A DNA stretch of 64,000 bases, taken from contig OZ223259.1 of the NCBI GenBank assembly GCA_965140555.1, positions 1,488,001 to 1,552,000 on the forward strand, in the 5' to 3' direction. Below, piece by piece: positions 50,067-58,941 of this stretch; position 1 is the stretch's first letter, and the number at the start of each line of letters is the position of its first letter. The stretch comes from UBA1351 sp965140555. GTDB lineage: Bacteria; Bacillota; Clostridia; Lachnospirales; Vallitaleaceae. Both the position numbers and the translations under genes were made by a program. Under the pieces are notes generated by a model. The model worked only from the letters and a program-made list of their open reading frames with translations, made no database searches and was not told the DNA's origin.

Positions 50067-50462
50067 CTAGATACGGCTTTCATCCTCATTGTCTACTACT
50101 ACTTCTTCGTCGAAATCATCTTCGATGTCTTCTTCAAAGTCGTCTTCTTCAAAATCATCGAAGTCATCCTCTAAATCGTCATCAAACTCGTCATCTTCAA
50201 AGTCGTCAAAATCATCGTAATCATCATCGTACTCCAAATCGTCGAAATCATCATCAAATTCGTCGAAAGAGTCGTCATCCTTTGCAGCGAAGAAAACCTT
50301 GTACACAACGACTCCGGCTACGGCTAAACCTAAGCCTACCAGACCTGCTATAAGCCATGGGTTCGTCTTCTTTTCCTCAATTTCATTTTTCTTAAACTTC
50401 TGCAACAATTCATTCAGTTGCTTCACACTGACTAGATCGTCTTTTTTAAACAAATCCATCAT
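50067..50462 (-). CDS. membrane-anchored protein with extreme Asp/Glu tail (131 aa)
   Basis: A charged N-terminus (about 1-35) is followed by one membrane helix (PWLIAGLVGLGLAVAGVVVY), then about 70 residues made almost entirely of Asp, Glu and Phe (DFDDFDDFEDDE-like). The tail is low-complexity and phenylalanine-spaced. It could bind cations or act as a nucleic-acid mimic, but no function is known. A terminator follows, so it is monocistronic. Confidence 0.7.
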   Translation of the reverse strand: MMDLFKKDDLVSVKQLNELLQKFKKNEIEEKKTNPWLIAGLVGLGLAVAGVVVYKVFFAAKDDDSFDEFDDDFDDLEYDDDYDDFDDFEDDEFDDDLEDDFDDFEEDDFEEDIEDDFDEEVVVDNEDESRI

Positions 50463-50574
50463 GAATACTCACGTCCCTTCTGTCTGCATCCTACAGGCGT
50501 ATGATTTACTTCTCTAAATCTTAACATTACTATGTTCATTATACCATAAGTTATATGAAAAAGAAGACCTATTC

Positions 50575-52845
50575 TCACATTTTCTTCAAACCGGCAAAAC
50601 TAGCAATAAGTTTTTTCTCACCATGACTCGGAAAATTAACGGTTACTTGAAAATCTGCCCCGCCACCTTCAATTTTACGAACCTGACCGATACCATATTT
50701 ACTGTGCTTCACCAAATCACCTTCCGCATAATCCAAGGTCTTACCCGTTGGGGTCGGCATCTTATTGCCACCCTCCATTGCATAAGGCTTTCTTCCGCCT
50801 AATGAACCTGCATAGCCACTACGTCCGCCTCCGTTGTTGGATGTATTGCTACCGTATCCAACGGAATGTGTCGTGGCACCGGTTTGCGTTCCTGCCAAGG
50901 TTCCTTGTTGAGACAATAGTAACTCCTGAGGAATCTCAGCAAGAAAACGGGATGTCGGGTTATACTGAGTATTCCCATAAAGCATCCGTTGTCGTGCTGA
51001 TGTGAGATACAGTTTTTCCATCGCTCGCGTAATTCCCACATAGCACAGACGACGTTCTTCTTCCATATCTTCGTCCAATCCTGAATTCAAGGTCATGTAG
51101 CTTGGAAATAAACCATCTTCCATACCTGCCATAAAGACCACCGGAAACTCCAAACCTTTAGCGCTATGTAATGTCATCAGAATTACCTTATTGTCATCAT
51201 CACTGACTTGATCCACATCCGCTACCAAGGCAACATCTTCTAGAAAACCACTTAAGGTTGCCTCTTCGTTTTGCTTCTCTTGTTCATCCACATACTCATA
51301 CAATTTGGTTACCAATTCACCGATATTGCCTTTACGTTCTTCCAACTTCACCGGATCATCTTCATTGATATTATCAATATATTCTGTATTCTCAATAATT
51401 GCTTTAATTAAGCCCTTCAGATTACCTGCCTTCGCCAGTTCTCTAAAATCATGAATCATACGCGCAAATTCAGCGACATTTTTACGTCCACGACTAATTC
51501 CCGGAATACTTTCAATATCCATCACTGCATCCATAAAACTACTGTCTGTCAAATCCGCATACTCTTGAATTTTTCCAACTGTTGTATCTCCAATCCCGCG
51601 TTTGGGTACATTAATGATACGCTTTGCCGCAATGCTATCTGTTGAATTATCTACCACTTTCAGATATGCCAGAATATCTTTGATTTCCTTACGTTGATAG
51701 AAGGACACACCACCAACGAGACGATATGGAATTCCTTCCCGAACAAGGCCTTCCTCAAGAACACGAGATTGGGCATTGGTTCTATAAAGAATGGCATAAT
51801 GGTAGTACTCACGTCCTTGCTCTTCAATCCCATCGATAATCGTATCCACAATAAATCGGGCTTCTTCTTTCTCCGACATGGTCACCACATGTTCAATGTG
51901 ATCACCTTCAACATTTTCTGTCCATAATTTCTTAACCTTACGATTACGATTGTTTCGAATCACTTCATTGGCTGCCGATAATATACGCTTTGTTGAGCGG
52001 TAGTTTTGCTCCAATCGAATAACTTTTGCTTTCGGATAAACGGACTCAAAATCTAGGATATTGCGAATGTCTGCACCACGAAAACGATAGATCGATTGGT
52101 CATCATCGCCTACAACACATAGATTATTGCTTTTTCCTGCCAACAAATGAATGAGCTGGAACTGGACGCCATTGGTATCTTGGTACTCATCCACCATAAT
52201 ATATTGGAACAGGTTCTGATAGTATTCCAATACCTTGGGACGTTGTTCAAAAAGCTCCACTGTCTTGAATAATAGGTCATCGAAATCTAGAGCATTATTT
52301 TTGGTTAGACGTTTCTGGTACTCCATATAAACTCTGGCGTAGACTTCTTTACGCATATCTCCCATGGTACTTTTGCGATAGGTATCCGGACCGATGAGTT
52401 GATTTTTCTGACTACTGATTTCAGACAAAATACCGGAGTCTTTATAATAACGTGGGTCTAGATTATATTCCTTCATAATCTCACGAATGAGACGTTTTGC
52501 ATCATCTGTATCATAGATACTAAAGGAACGATCATACCCTAACTCACCGATAAAGCGTCGCAGTATTTTTACACAAGAGGAGTGAAAGGTACTCACCCAT
52601 ACTTCCTGACCACCTGCTCCTATCAACTTGTCTACCCGCTCCCGCATTTCCTTCGCAGCTTTATTGGTAAATGTAATGGCCATAATCTTCCATGGCATGA
52701 CTTTCTTTTCTTCAATCAAATATGCGATTCGATGGGTAAGTACCCGCGTTTTACCTGAACCGGCACCGGCAAGCAAGAGAAGCGGGCCTTCCGTGTACAT
52801 GACTGCCTCCCGTTGCGGTGCATTCAGCGTAGCGTATTTATCCAT
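50575..52845 (-). CDS. pcrA: ATP-dependent DNA helicase PcrA/UvrD (756 aa)
   Basis: All SF1A motifs are present: Walker A AGAGSGKTRVLTHR, motif II VDEYQDTN, motif III GDDDQSIYRFRGA, motif IV LEQNYRST, motif V MTLHSAKGLEFPVVF and motif VI YVGITRAMEKLYL. The C-terminus ends with the PcrA-type RNA-polymerase-interaction (Tudor-like) region (GDLVKHSKYGIGQVRKIEGG). I chose the ATG at 52845 because AAAGGTGG lies upstream. It unwinds DNA in repair and replication. Confidence 0.95.
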   Translation of the reverse strand: MDKYATLNAPQREAVMYTEGPLLLLAGAGSGKTRVLTHRIAYLIEEKKVMPWKIMAITFTNKAAKEMRERVDKLIGAGGQEVWVSTFHSSCVKILRRFIGELGYDRSFSIYDTDDAKRLIREIMKEYNLDPRYYKDSGILSEISSQKNQLIGPDTYRKSTMGDMRKEVYARVYMEYQKRLTKNNALDFDDLLFKTVELFEQRPKVLEYYQNLFQYIMVDEYQDTNGVQFQLIHLLAGKSNNLCVVGDDDQSIYRFRGADIRNILDFESVYPKAKVIRLEQNYRSTKRILSAANEVIRNNRNRKVKKLWTENVEGDHIEHVVTMSEKEEARFIVDTIIDGIEEQGREYYHYAILYRTNAQSRVLEEGLVREGIPYRLVGGVSFYQRKEIKDILAYLKVVDNSTDSIAAKRIINVPKRGIGDTTVGKIQEYADLTDSSFMDAVMDIESIPGISRGRKNVAEFARMIHDFRELAKAGNLKGLIKAIIENTEYIDNINEDDPVKLEERKGNIGELVTKLYEYVDEQEKQNEEATLSGFLEDVALVADVDQVSDDDNKVILMTLHSAKGLEFPVVFMAGMEDGLFPSYMTLNSGLDEDMEEERRLCYVGITRAMEKLYLTSARQRMLYGNTQYNPTSRFLAEIPQELLLSQQGTLAGTQTGATTHSVGYGSNTSNNGGGRSGYAGSLGGRKPYAMEGGNKMPTPTGKTLDYAEGDLVKHSKYGIGQVRKIEGGGADFQVTVNFPSHGEKKLIASFAGLKKM

Positions 52846-53107
52846 AACAACCACCTTTCATTCCTGTTTTTTCTACCTTTTTCATCTCGTACTATCATAG
52901 CATAGCACGAACAAATATTCTAGTTTTTAAGGCAATAAAGACTTTTCTATTTACATCTAGTATCAATTACTATATAATATAGTAATATGATAGTTGACGG
53001 ACCAACGATTTTATTTGGTTCCCCTAATCATTTGATGATGGATATCTTGTTTTTTATCATCCATTATGACGGTAACATGTATATTATATAACTTGGGGAG
53101 GGCACCC

Positions 53108-53773
53108 ATGCACAAAGAACATTTTGACGAGTTTATGGAAGACTTGCTACAAAAATTCCATGATGTTGATCGAGTCAAATCTACGGACATACCAGGCATT
53201 GATCTTTACATGGACCAAGTGACCACCTTTATGGATGATCATCTCGGTCTTTTTAAACGCTCAACGGATGATAAGATTCTAACCAAAACTATGATTAACA
53301 ATTATAGCAAATATAATCTTCTACCCCCAACGGTTAAGAAGAAATATACGAATGATCACATCGTATTGATGTTGTTCATCTATTACCTAAAACCTATCTT
53401 ATCCATTATGGATATTAAGGAGCTCTTAGGACCGGTCAAGGATATGTTTATGGGCGGAGAACCCCCTCAGGGTTTCACCGACTTAAAAGATCTCCATGAC
53501 CGAATTATTGAAAAAGAATCTGAACACTTTGATGTCTTTGAAGACCGAATGCGTGAAACGTTAGATATTGCTAAATCTATTTTTGAGGATGTTGAGGACG
53601 AGGATCAGAAGGAACTTCTATCAATCTTTGCTACATCCTATCTGTTTACCATACAGGCCTCAGCACAAAAATTCATGATAACCAGTCTTATTGACGACTA
53701 TCTGGCACGACGTGATACACCTGATAGTAAAGGTGATAAGAAATCAAAAGACAAAAAAAAGGCTAGCTCATAA
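53108..53773 (+). CDS. DUF1836 protein (221 aa)
   Basis: The central domain KTMINNYSKYNLLPPTVKKK followed by YTNDHIVLMLFIYYLKPILS is DUF1836, a helical and probably DNA-binding family with a MerR-like helix-turn-helix. A charged Lys-rich tail (GDKKSKDKKKASS) follows. I chose the ATG at 53108 because GGGAGGG lies just upstream. The function is unknown; in clostridia it is a common single-copy gene. Confidence 0.85.
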   Translation: MHKEHFDEFMEDLLQKFHDVDRVKSTDIPGIDLYMDQVTTFMDDHLGLFKRSTDDKILTKTMINNYSKYNLLPPTVKKKYTNDHIVLMLFIYYLKPILSIMDIKELLGPVKDMFMGGEPPQGFTDLKDLHDRIIEKESEHFDVFEDRMRETLDIAKSIFEDVEDEDQKELLSIFATSYLFTIQASAQKFMITSLIDDYLARRDTPDSKGDKKSKDKKKASS

Positions 53774-53787
53774 TGAGCTAGCCTTTT
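53757..53787. terminator. bidirectional terminator overlapping the DUF1836 stop
   Basis: The perfect arms AAAAGGCTAGCTCA and TGAGCTAGCCTTTT have the TAA stop codon as the loop. It separates convergent genes. Confidence 0.8.
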
Positions 53788-53833
53788 ATATTGATATCAT
53801 GATAGCCATAAACTTTCTTTTATTACATTATCC

Positions 53834-54130
53834 TTACTCTGCTTTATCCTTCAGTCTTGAAAAGACCATATCATATCCGTCGTTCCCGTAATTCAATGAA
53901 CGGTTTACACGGCTGATAGTCGCTGTTGAAGCCCCCGTTTTCTCAGCGATTTCCAGATACGTATGTTGCTCTCTTAACATTTTGGCTACTTGAAGTCGTT
54001 GAGCTAATGAATGTAATTCGTTGACGGTGCAAACGTCTTCAAAAAAATCATAACACTCTTCCACATTTTCCAAACACATAATGGATTGAAATAAATGGTT
54101 AACTTCCTCCGATCTTATTTTCTTACTCAT
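53834..54130 (-). CDS. YerC/YecD-family TrpR-like repressor (98 aa)
   Basis: A TrpR-superfamily helix-turn-helix protein: FFEDVCTVNELHSLAQRLQV, then AKMLREQHTYLEIAEKTGAS and TATISRVNRSLNYG. The length is typical. YerC is conserved in Firmicutes, often near pcrA and ligA, but its regulon is poorly defined. AAAGGAG precedes the ATG. Confidence 0.9.
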   Translation of the reverse strand: MSKKIRSEEVNHLFQSIMCLENVEECYDFFEDVCTVNELHSLAQRLQVAKMLREQHTYLEIAEKTGASTATISRVNRSLNYGNDGYDMVFSRLKDKAE

Positions 54131-54203
54131 ATGCTTTTCTCCTTTAAATGGGTGAACTGATAATCAAATTTTACCACACTAAACTGTTAGCGTAAAGGTA
54201 TAA

Positions 54204-54917
54204 CTATGATTTCCGGATAAATTCCAAAAATTTATCCGGTTGGTGATTCATAATCAACGTTTCCGGAAAATCTGCTGAAGCAACTGCTTCCAATGCATAA
54301 TCCAATCGTCCCACGTCTGTGGCAATATGGGCGTCTGAATTAAGAATAACCGGTACCTCTAATTCTTTGGCTAACGCCAAATAGGTCTGTATATTCTCCT
54401 TAGCTCCCGGTCTGTAACTATCCGGTCGAAGACTGCTGTTGTTAACTTCCAAAAGAACACGATACTCCTTGGCACCACGTACAATAGCCTCATAATCTAA
54501 AGGATAGCGACTATCATCCGGATGTCCGATAATGTTGACACGCGGATTTCTCATGGCACCCAGAATAGCCTGTGTGTTTTCTTGCTCGGTACCAAAACCG
54601 ATACATGGTGGATGAAGGCTGGCAATCACATAATCTAAGTGTTCCAAACCTGTCTTAAGCATATCAATACGACCCTCTCGATCCATGATATTCGCCTCAA
54701 CGCCACGAAGAACACGAATGCCCTCTAGTTCTCTTGGTATCACTTTCATGTTTTGAAAATAAAACAAGTGCGTACTCCCGGGCATTGTCGGCGCATGGTC
54801 CGACACCCCATAATACTTGAGTCCTCGCTCTTTGGCTTGTTTTACATTCTCTAATAATGAGCTATATGCATGTCCACTTGCTGTCGTATGGGTATGTACA
54901 TCCAATAAAATATTCAC
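54204..54917 (-). CDS. PHP-domain phosphatase, YcdX type (237 aa)
   Basis: Metal-binding motifs of the PHP superfamily: LLDVHTHTTASGHAYSS near the start, GVSDHAPTMPG, a Glu in VLRGVEAN, VIASLHPP, IIGHPDD and LNSDAHI near the end. YcdX-like enzymes are trinuclear-metal phosphatases. A GTG start at 54917 is supported by AAAGG eight bases upstream. It lies about 30 bp after lysO-type genes on the same strand. Confidence 0.85.
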   Translation of the reverse strand: MNILLDVHTHTTASGHAYSSLLENVKQAKERGLKYYGVSDHAPTMPGSTHLFYFQNMKVIPRELEGIRVLRGVEANIMDREGRIDMLKTGLEHLDYVIASLHPPCIGFGTEQENTQAILGAMRNPRVNIIGHPDDSRYPLDYEAIVRGAKEYRVLLEVNNSSLRPDSYRPGAKENIQTYLALAKELEVPVILNSDAHIATDVGRLDYALEAVASADFPETLIMNHQPDKFLEFIRKS

Positions 54918-54949
54918 AAAATCGTACCTTTCTTTCAAATAATTATGGT

Positions 54950-55543
54950 CTACGAGTTTAGTTGCATTAATAGCGGCACCAATATCGGTACCAATCCGGA
55001 CAGAATCACTCCGGAAACAAAGGCTAATACTGCGGTTTTTCCGTCTGTATACCGAGTAATAATCGGTAGGGTTGTATCCATTGCCGTCGCTCCGGCAGGA
55101 ACAATACTCGGAATATATCCAATATATTTGGCAACAAACGGTATCAAAGCAATCGCCAAAATTTCGCGCATTACATTGGTCAAAAATGCCAATGCAGACA
55201 ATTCATTTGAGTAGTCTGCTAAAATCACGGCAGATAAAGAATACCAGCCAAATCCTGCGCCGATCGCTCCGCCTTCATTGATTGGTACCTCCATAAGTAT
55301 CGCTATCACCATACCACCAACAATACTGCCAACTGCTATAAGCAATGGGACAATCAAAAGATTCCAGCCAAGTGCTTTAATCTCTTTCATAATTCCTTTT
55401 TGCTTTCCTATATCAATCCCTACAAGTAACAGCAGTAAGCATAAACCTATATCCATGATACTGTCCGTATAGCTCAACCATTCTGATGGAAAAAAGAGCC
55501 AACCTACAATGCCTCCAATGACTACTGCCAGTATAATCATCAT
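54950..55543 (-). CDS. LysO-family exporter, C-terminal-half subunit (197 aa)
   Basis: Hydrophobic throughout, with about five to six helices. GGAIGAGFGWYSLSAVILAD and IPFVAKYIGYIPSIVPAGAT match the C-terminal half of LysO/YbjE (DUF340) lysine exporters. In enterobacteria LysO is one chain of about 300 aa. Here the two halves are separate genes with an ATGA overlap (start at 55543), so translation is coupled. It probably exports lysine or a toxic analogue such as thialysine. Confidence 0.8.
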   Translation of the reverse strand: MMIILAVVIGGIVGWLFFPSEWLSYTDSIMDIGLCLLLLLVGIDIGKQKGIMKEIKALGWNLLIVPLLIAVGSIVGGMVIAILMEVPINEGGAIGAGFGWYSLSAVILADYSNELSALAFLTNVMREILAIALIPFVAKYIGYIPSIVPAGATAMDTTLPIITRYTDGKTAVLAFVSGVILSGLVPILVPLLMQLNS

Positions 55544-55824
55544 TCTTGCTTCCCCCTTTGTATCCATCGAATATAAAAGGTTACTAGAATGATGCCCACA
55601 CTAATAGAACCTATAGCAAAAAGAAATGCCTGGCCTCCTATTTGCCACAAGCTGTTCAACACAGTATCATCAGCTCCGATACGTATCCCCATAATAAAAA
55701 GCAGCCAACAAAGCGCTGCCATTTGTAATTTACCTAATCTATCTAGAAGCTTACTATGTGTCAAAAAATGTCGTCCGATTATAACACCGCCACATAGCAT
55801 GGCCAAATATAGTACAAGTCGCAT
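55540..55824 (-). CDS. LysO-family exporter, N-terminal-half subunit (94 aa)
   Basis: Three hydrophobic helices with LCGGVIIGRHFLTHS, KLQMAALCWLLFIMGIRIGA and a final basic end (IRWIQRGKQE), matching the DUF340 N-terminal domain of LysO. I chose the ATG at 55824 because AGGAG lies seven bases upstream. A good promoter lies just before it (55859-55887). It forms a split transporter with the overlapping downstream gene. Confidence 0.75.
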   Translation of the reverse strand: MRLVLYLAMLCGGVIIGRHFLTHSKLLDRLGKLQMAALCWLLFIMGIRIGADDTVLNSLWQIGGQAFLFAIGSISVGIILVTFYIRWIQRGKQE

Positions 55825-55858
55825 ACCCGTCTCCTGTTCTTGTCCGCTTCCCTCAAAC

Positions 55859-55887
55859 ATTATACTCTGAACTGTCTCAATTAGCAA
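55859..55887 (-). promoter_or_regulatory. sigma-A promoter of the split lysO operon
   Basis: On the minus strand, TTGCTA (55882-55887) and a perfect TATAAT (55859-55864) are separated by 17 bp, 35 bp before the start codon. Confidence 0.65.
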
Positions 55888-55952
55888 CCGATAAGTTACC
55901 ATGAATTTAAGAAAAAAAGTTGTACACCATAAGGCATACAACTCTTCTATTA

Positions 55953-56795
55953 TTAATACGCAAGGACAATACCGCCGACATTGGCATAATTTGAACTCAA
56001 ACCACGCATAGCTACGAGTACAACATCTTTGAAATCGTACATTGCCTTTATACTCTCGACAACTTGCTGTCCGCGTTCGCCGGCCTGACAATGACCGACA
56101 ATAATAATTCGATCCTTAGCAACGGTTCCCAAATCACCTAATGAGTTGATCATTTTGCTCAGCGCCTTCTTGGTTCCTCTCGCCTGAGACACCATGTCAA
56201 TTTCTCCACGCTTGGTAGCCCTAAGAATTAACTTGATATGCAATACATTAGCTAATGTTGCCTTCATTTTGGACATACGTCCTGCCTTCTGAAGATGATC
56301 AATCTTCTCCAGAACAAAAACCGTCGTCATCGACCGTATATAATCCTCAACTGTAGTGACAATCGCTTCAAACTCCATACCTGCTTCAATACATTCATGA
56401 ACCTTGAAAGCAATCGCAACTTGTCCGGAGGATGCACTCAATGAATTGAACACATGAACCTTCTTCTCTGAATAGTCTTCTTCATACATGGATTTTGCAA
56501 GCATTGCTGACGCATAACTTCCGCTCAATTCCGAACTTAATGTTATAATAAATATGCCTTCTTCTTGACTCTTCATAATACGTGTCAAGAAATCATCGGG
56601 AGCCGGGCACGATGTCTTCGGTGTAAAAGCGCTCGCATTGGCTGCATCCAAGTAAGCCTTTATATCTAAATCATCGTCGTCAACATAACGTTTCCCATCT
56701 ACTTCCATCGTTAGCGGAGCTAATTCAATATTCATTTTGTGGCGCATTACATCGCTGACATCACATGAACTATCTCCTATAATCTTGAATTTCAT
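55953..56795 (-). CDS. DegV-family fatty-acid-binding protein (280 aa)
   Basis: The N-terminal FKIIGDSSCDVSDVM, the PKTSCPAPDDF ligand-loop Ser region, the LSSELSGSYASAMLA segment and the C-terminal YANVGGIVLAY are typical of DegV/FakB proteins. These bind fatty acids and present them to the FakA kinase. The ATG at 56795 has AAGGAG upstream; the longer frame is not supported. It lies downstream of the aminopeptidase gene on the same strand. Confidence 0.9.
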   Translation of the reverse strand: MKFKIIGDSSCDVSDVMRHKMNIELAPLTMEVDGKRYVDDDDLDIKAYLDAANASAFTPKTSCPAPDDFLTRIMKSQEEGIFIITLSSELSGSYASAMLAKSMYEEDYSEKKVHVFNSLSASSGQVAIAFKVHECIEAGMEFEAIVTTVEDYIRSMTTVFVLEKIDHLQKAGRMSKMKATLANVLHIKLILRATKRGEIDMVSQARGTKKALSKMINSLGDLGTVAKDRIIIVGHCQAGERGQQVVESIKAMYDFKDVVLVAMRGLSSNYANVGGIVLAY

Positions 56796-56905
56796 AAGCA
56801 TTCTCCTTATATTATAGTCGCTTCTACTATCCTGTTCACGAAACGTTTGGACGTAGTAACAATTACCATATATTATAGCATACCCGTTCTCTTTCGACAA
56901 GCCTT

Positions 56906-58207
56906 CTAACGGTTTGTACTATAGAATGTTTGGAATAATGCAACGCTATCTAGAAAATCTTGTTTTCCCATTAATTCCCGCGTTGAATGCATCGCCAACA
57001 TCGGTACACCTAAGTCTACTGTCGGTACCGGGAAGTAGCGATTTAGAATCGGACCTAATGTCTTCCCGCCTAATTGATCGGAATGATTCACGAATTTCTG
57101 ATAAGGAATCTTTGCTTCATCACATAACTGTTGAACAACAGACGTTGTATCCACCTCACTGGCGTAGGCTTTGGATGCACTTAATTTGATGGTAATCCCG
57201 TTGTTCATCACCGGACGATTTGTCGGGTCATTCTTTTCCGTATAATTTGGATGCAATGCATGGGCTCCATCCGCAGAAATCACAAAACTGTCCATCCATT
57301 GACGTATAAATTGCTCTTCTGTACGGTTCATCCCCATTCGAATACGTTCCATAATGACTTGAATCAGGCTTGAATCCGCACCTTGTCTTGTTGCACTTCC
57401 GATTTCCTCATTATCAAAAAACAACGCCATATTGATACCGTCTTGATGGTCCTTCTTCTCAATAAGAGCTGTTAGCGCTGCATAAACCATGGACAAATCA
57501 TCAATTCGAGGGCAAGACATAAACGCTTCTTCTTCACCAACCAAGTAACCCTCTTCAGCACAATATACATATAGGTCCATATCTAGAATTTCCAGAACTT
57601 CAACACCAATCTCTTTGGCAATCAATCCCACCAAGTAATCTTTCTTACTCTTCACCGCTTCTTCAAATTGGTCTGCAATCAACGGTTGCATATCCTTTTG
57701 AATTTTTATTTCAACACCTTTGTTGACTTCACGATTCATATGAATCGCCAAACTTGGCAATGTAAGAATGGGCTTTTTCAAATCCACATGGTGTATAACA
57801 GGCTTCATAATATTCTCTGAACGAACGGCTACACGTCCTGCAATAGATAACGGTCGATCAAACCATGAGTTGAGAATAGGCCCACCATATTTTTCAACGT
57901 TTAGTGTCATCATCCCATCTGTCACAACTTCAGCCTCCGGTTTGATATGTAGTGCCGGATTGTCTGTATGTGCCGTCACCACATGAAATCCTTTGGTAAT
58001 ATGACCGGATTTACCCATAGTAAAAGCCACTGTCATGGATGGATAAGGTGAAACAAGGTAGCATCCCCCCGGTTCCAACGTCCATAAATCTCCCATGCTC
58101 AGTGACTCAAAGCCTGCCTTTTCTAAGCGTTTTTTTACTGTATCTATTGATTGTACGGCTGTTGTCGCCGTCTTCATAAAGTCAAAATAATCTTCTACAT
58201 AATTCAT
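56906..58207 (-). CDS. M18-family aminopeptidase (433 aa)
   Basis: Metal ligands are visible in VVTAHTDNPALHIKP, IDDLSMVYAAL, FFDNEEIGSATRQGADS (catalytic Glu-Glu) and ISADGAHALHPNY, with a late His in MLAMHSTRELMGKQD. This is the dodecameric M18 aspartyl/general aminopeptidase family that removes N-terminal residues from peptides in the cytoplasm. AAAGGTGG precedes the ATG. The length is normal. Confidence 0.9.
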   Translation of the reverse strand: MNYVEDYFDFMKTATTAVQSIDTVKKRLEKAGFESLSMGDLWTLEPGGCYLVSPYPSMTVAFTMGKSGHITKGFHVVTAHTDNPALHIKPEAEVVTDGMMTLNVEKYGGPILNSWFDRPLSIAGRVAVRSENIMKPVIHHVDLKKPILTLPSLAIHMNREVNKGVEIKIQKDMQPLIADQFEEAVKSKKDYLVGLIAKEIGVEVLEILDMDLYVYCAEEGYLVGEEEAFMSCPRIDDLSMVYAALTALIEKKDHQDGINMALFFDNEEIGSATRQGADSSLIQVIMERIRMGMNRTEEQFIRQWMDSFVISADGAHALHPNYTEKNDPTNRPVMNNGITIKLSASKAYASEVDTTSVVQQLCDEAKIPYQKFVNHSDQLGGKTLGPILNRYFPVPTVDLGVPMLAMHSTRELMGKQDFLDSVALFQTFYSTNR

Positions 58208-58356
58208 ATAAAAACCACCTTTCGTGTATTATCACCGTCATTCTACCATAAGTGCCTAGGGGTGTCAAAAGGCTTGTCTTGCCATTGCCACATGTCTTCT
58301 TTCATATTATAATAGGTCATAAGTGATAACGGCATGATGCAAAGGATGGTAGGATA

Positions 58357-58857
58357 ATGATTAGCTTTATGATAGAAGATACAAAAGAATGTATGCAAAA
58401 ACTGCTCAAAGAAGATGTTTTTGACGATTTTCTGTGTATGGGATTTGAATTAGTGCACCTCTATAAAGTTACTGTTGACGGAGACCTTCGTACAGAAGCT
58501 CTCGATACGGATGAAAAGGATCAGTTAAACGGTCGGCAGTACATTTATTGGAAAACCTTCAAGCCCCATGCCTTTGAAATGATTAAGGGCCATAAAACCC
58601 CTAGTTCTCTCAAATTGGCATTTGCACTAAGTGATACAGCCGTCGCAGCAACACTTAATCGTGTTAAAGATGCAGACGAGACCATGATTCAAGGGTTTAA
58701 CTTCACCCTATCTTTTGAGAAAAATCGAGTCAAAATTATAACCGGTACGAACTACGCTACCTTTACACTCAACAAAACGGCAGAACAATATTTCGATGAC
58801 TCTATGTTCAAGTTCTTCAAAAAACATGGCATGACACCCCTGTTAGCACTCGATTAA
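58357..58857 (+). CDS. DUF5721-like protein (166 aa)
   Basis: A cytoplasmic protein beginning ISFMIEDTKECMQKLLKEDV with conserved GFNFTLSFEKNRVKIITGTN. It resembles the DUF5721 family seen in Lachnospirales, of unknown function. Its last codons (TTA GCA CTC GAT TAA) form the first arm of a perfect CIRCE element, so coding, operator and probable terminator overlap. The next gene is htpG. Confidence 0.75.
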   Translation: MISFMIEDTKECMQKLLKEDVFDDFLCMGFELVHLYKVTVDGDLRTEALDTDEKDQLNGRQYIYWKTFKPHAFEMIKGHKTPSSLKLAFALSDTAVAATLNRVKDADETMIQGFNFTLSFEKNRVKIITGTNYATFTLNKTAEQYFDDSMFKFFKKHGMTPLLALD

Positions 58858-58869
58858 AACGAGTGCTAA
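58843..58869 (+). promoter_or_regulatory. CIRCE element (HrcA operator) upstream of htpG
   Basis: TTAGCACTC-N9-GAGTGCTAA is a perfect match to the CIRCE consensus. It lies 7 bp before the -35 box of the htpG promoter and overlaps the stop codon of the preceding gene. It is followed by TTTTTTATT, so in RNA it can also form a terminator. HrcA control of htpG is inferred from established knowledge of CIRCE. Confidence 0.9.
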
Positions 58870-58876
58870 TTTTTTA

Positions 58877-58905
58877 TTGACTTTTCCCTCACCAAGCGTT
58901 ATCAT
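58877..58905 (+). promoter_or_regulatory. sigma-A promoter of htpG
   Basis: TTGACT (58877-58882) and TATCAT (58900-58905) are separated by 17 bp, immediately downstream of CIRCE. Confidence 0.7.
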
Positions 58906-58941
58906 ATTTATGAAAGTAAAAGATTTACAAGGAGGTTCATA

